Shown here one piece after another: positions 62,225 through 64,000 of a stretch of DNA of 64,000 nucleotides. The DNA lies in assembly GCF_001949145.1 (NCBI RefSeq), contig NW_019091463.1, positions 537,729 through 601,728 of the forward strand. Direction: 5' to 3'. A program made the translations under genes and the position numbers. This DNA is from Acanthaster planci. Its lineage: Eukaryota > Echinodermata > Asteroidea > Valvatida > Acanthasteridae. Numbering within the stretch: position 1 is the first letter of the stretch; every line of letters begins with the position of its first letter. Below the pieces are notes generated by a model. That model ran no database searches. It saw only the letters and a list, made by a program, of their open reading frames with translations, and had not been told where the DNA came from.

Positions 62225-62334
62225 ATATACGAGCCAAGAAAAGGCTAGAGTTACTGAATTATCTGGCTACCATTATCTGGAAGAAAACCTGCAGACGAAC
62301 TAGGTTAATCAACACGAAACAGTGGTTTTTATAA
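62225..62334 (+). CDS. Possible alternative last exon of MT8
   Basis: A donor GTATGT at 61862 and an acceptor TTGCTGTTGCCCACAG ending at 62224 join in frame (61861, one base carried over, to 62225). The exon adds about 36 mostly basic residues beginning DIRAKKRLELL and ends at TAA 62332-62334. The PIP box upstream is kept. This rests on splice-site quality and an open frame only. Confidence 0.33.
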
Positions 62335-64000
62335 TCTGGTTTGTAAGAAAGTCTTGCGAAATACATGTTTAGCTTTTCTCCACATGCCGTACCTCTGTTG
62401 ATTGGTTGTCTTCAGCCGAAACAATTTCTAATTCACTGTCGAATTATTTTGATGTACATTGTATATATTATCGCACCATGTGCCAACTTGGTACAAAAGC
62501 AATTGCATGTAATTGCTTTATGAAGTAGTGTTTCCCAAAGTCTATTTACTTTTCTTAAGAACACCCAAGTATTAATACCTCGGGAGAATTGACGATTGTT
62601 ATGTGGCACATTTGCATTAAATTGAAAATGTTCATATATAGTGGCACGGATCACGTGCTTTTGTGCGATCTGAACACGGAATATAAAACATGAAATAACA
62701 TATTGGAAAGATGAATTCAATGGATTAACGTTAAAAAGAATAGCTTCTGGTGAATTTAAGGCATGATAGGAACAAATTTGTGCTTTTTGATTAAATAGTG
62801 TATAGCCACTACTGAGTGTCAAGAAATAAGTGGTTTGTTTTGGTCGTGCTCTTAGGGGATCCACTCCCAAATGTGTCCTGTAGTGGATGCAAATTTATAC
62901 ACTTTAACGTATACACAAGTCATGGTTCCAGCTGACAGTTTTTAAAATCAATAATTAACATAGTTGGGGCTAAATTTAAAAAAAGTGGTCTGCTGGAAGT
63001 CCGTGTTTTGTTTTGTCTTGCTCTACATACCCGAGAGGAATCGTGAAAGCCACGACGAGCCTGGCGTTGCGCTCATCATGTCGATGTATTTGTGCGCATT
63101 TGGAACGAAGGCTATTGGGTTGCAGTGGGGGATTCCCCGGGTGAGCAATGTACTTGGCTTCCGTACTGAATAAGGATCGGCTGTGCACTCGGGCACTGCT
63201 GAATAGAATTAGATTGCACTATTGTTTGCTGTTTTATTAACTACTCTATTGATAGATTTTTGTGAGCTTCGTCTGTCTTGTAATTTGTAAAGTCAAGGTA
63301 AGTACATATATAATTTCTGTTATGTCCATATATTATGGAACGTCATCAATACCGGTACAAAACCTACTTTTTTTTTACAGTTTTTTCGTTGCACTGCCGT
63401 ACAATGGACTGTTGCGATAGTTATATTAAATACAGCTTCACTCAAATATTGAGCTTTAAAGGGTAACTGCAATCAAATCTGTTTGAATAAAAATTTTCCA
63501 AATTTATGAGCATAACTGTGATGTCATCCCTGGACAAGGCCTAAATGATACATTAGTTTGTACACAAAAAAGTCATATCATTTTGTAGATTTCGCTTTAC
63601 TAAATTTTCTCCTCTTTGCTAATTCGTGGTGGTTTATGTGCATAGCAATAAATGAGCCCCAATGCTTTCCTAAGAAATTCGTTCAGTAAGTAAATTCTGT
63701 GTGCACAGTTTTTAATAGAAAAACCTAGAACTATGTCTTCCCTTGACGACATCACAGCACCAGCGCCCTTAGTTGTTCAGGAGAGCACAGGTGATTTGAA
63801 TTGTTGAAGTGAAGTGTTGATTTGAAGTAACCAAATGGGAGTCTAAAAGAGTTTTCATACATTGGAGGAGAGTACAAAGTTGCAAAAAAAATTGTGTCTA
63901 AGAAAAATCATTGCGGCTACCCTATTAAGAAATACTCTGATTGAAAACGGTTGTGTAAGGCGTTGCTCTTTCGTGTGAAAAAGGAAGGTGGGGTGATCGT
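62335..64000. other. Right edge of the window
   Basis: AT-rich sequence after MT8. A 145-residue open frame on the - strand (62433-62870) shows no domain and is probably chance. No further MT copy, RNA gene or element with clear ends is seen. Confidence 0.5.

Noticed and set aside
25779-62334. MT cluster as bacterial contamination or a transferred operon
   Set aside because: TATA boxes, 5' UTR acceptors, spacing of kilobases, animal repeats between genes and no ribosome-binding sites all indicate resident animal genes. Ancient transfer cannot be judged from this window.
62433-62870. 145-residue open frame on -
   Set aside because: No domain, no splice or promoter context, and composition like translated AT-rich intergenic DNA.

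Overview
The window is animal nuclear DNA. It has GT-AG introns, many dispersed repeats and hairpin elements, and two assembly gaps (N runs at 11063-11635 and 51999-52321). TTC6 and ZCCHC10 are metazoan genes. The general texture, including TACATG microsatellites, many small inverted-repeat elements and a lineage-specific gene expansion, suggests a marine deuterostome invertebrate. An echinoderm is my best guess, but it is an inference and no marker in the window proves it.

Region 1 (1-18462, + strand) is the 3' part of a TTC6-like gene. I could join 27 exons in one continuous frame, giving about 1130 residues that are mostly tetratricopeptide repeats. The 5' exons lie outside the window. Its introns hold hairpin elements, a 27-bp and a 39-bp minisatellite, and two partial duplications of exon edges.

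Region 2 (about 18.5-23.3 kb) holds ZCCHC10 on the - strand, tail to tail with TTC6. It has four exons and encodes a CCHC zinc knuckle followed by a Ser/Asp/Glu-rich tail.

Region 3 (about 25.8-62.3 kb) is the notable part. It is a cluster of eight intronless-CDS paralogs, here called MT1 to MT8, of a protein with a class I S-adenosylmethionine (SAM) methyltransferase core. The core has a GGGPGSD glycine loop, an Asp at the end of strand 2, and a PGALVLYIDN-type strand 5. I do not recognise the family. Two subgroups are visible. MT1 (-), MT2 (+) and MT8 (+) lie at the ends of the cluster. MT3 to MT7 are all on the - strand and lie in the middle. MT2 and MT8 carry different C-terminal extensions: basic in MT2, Ser/Thr/Pro-rich with a textbook PCNA-interacting (PIP) box in MT8. 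MT1 has a frameshift and an altered glycine loop. MT6 has a stop at the third codon of the apparent ancestral start. MT3 and MT4 sit in two copies of a roughly 3.4-kb segmental duplication and share promoter elements.

The DNA between the methyltransferase-like genes is repeat-rich. It holds a LINE 3' end, a Kolobok-type THAP transposon relic with TTAA ends, several MITE-like hairpins, an exact 166-bp tandem duplication and a TCGTACGA-rich palindromic tract. TTC6 and ZCCHC10 are ordinary conserved neighbours. The window gives no reason to link them functionally to the methyltransferase-like cluster.
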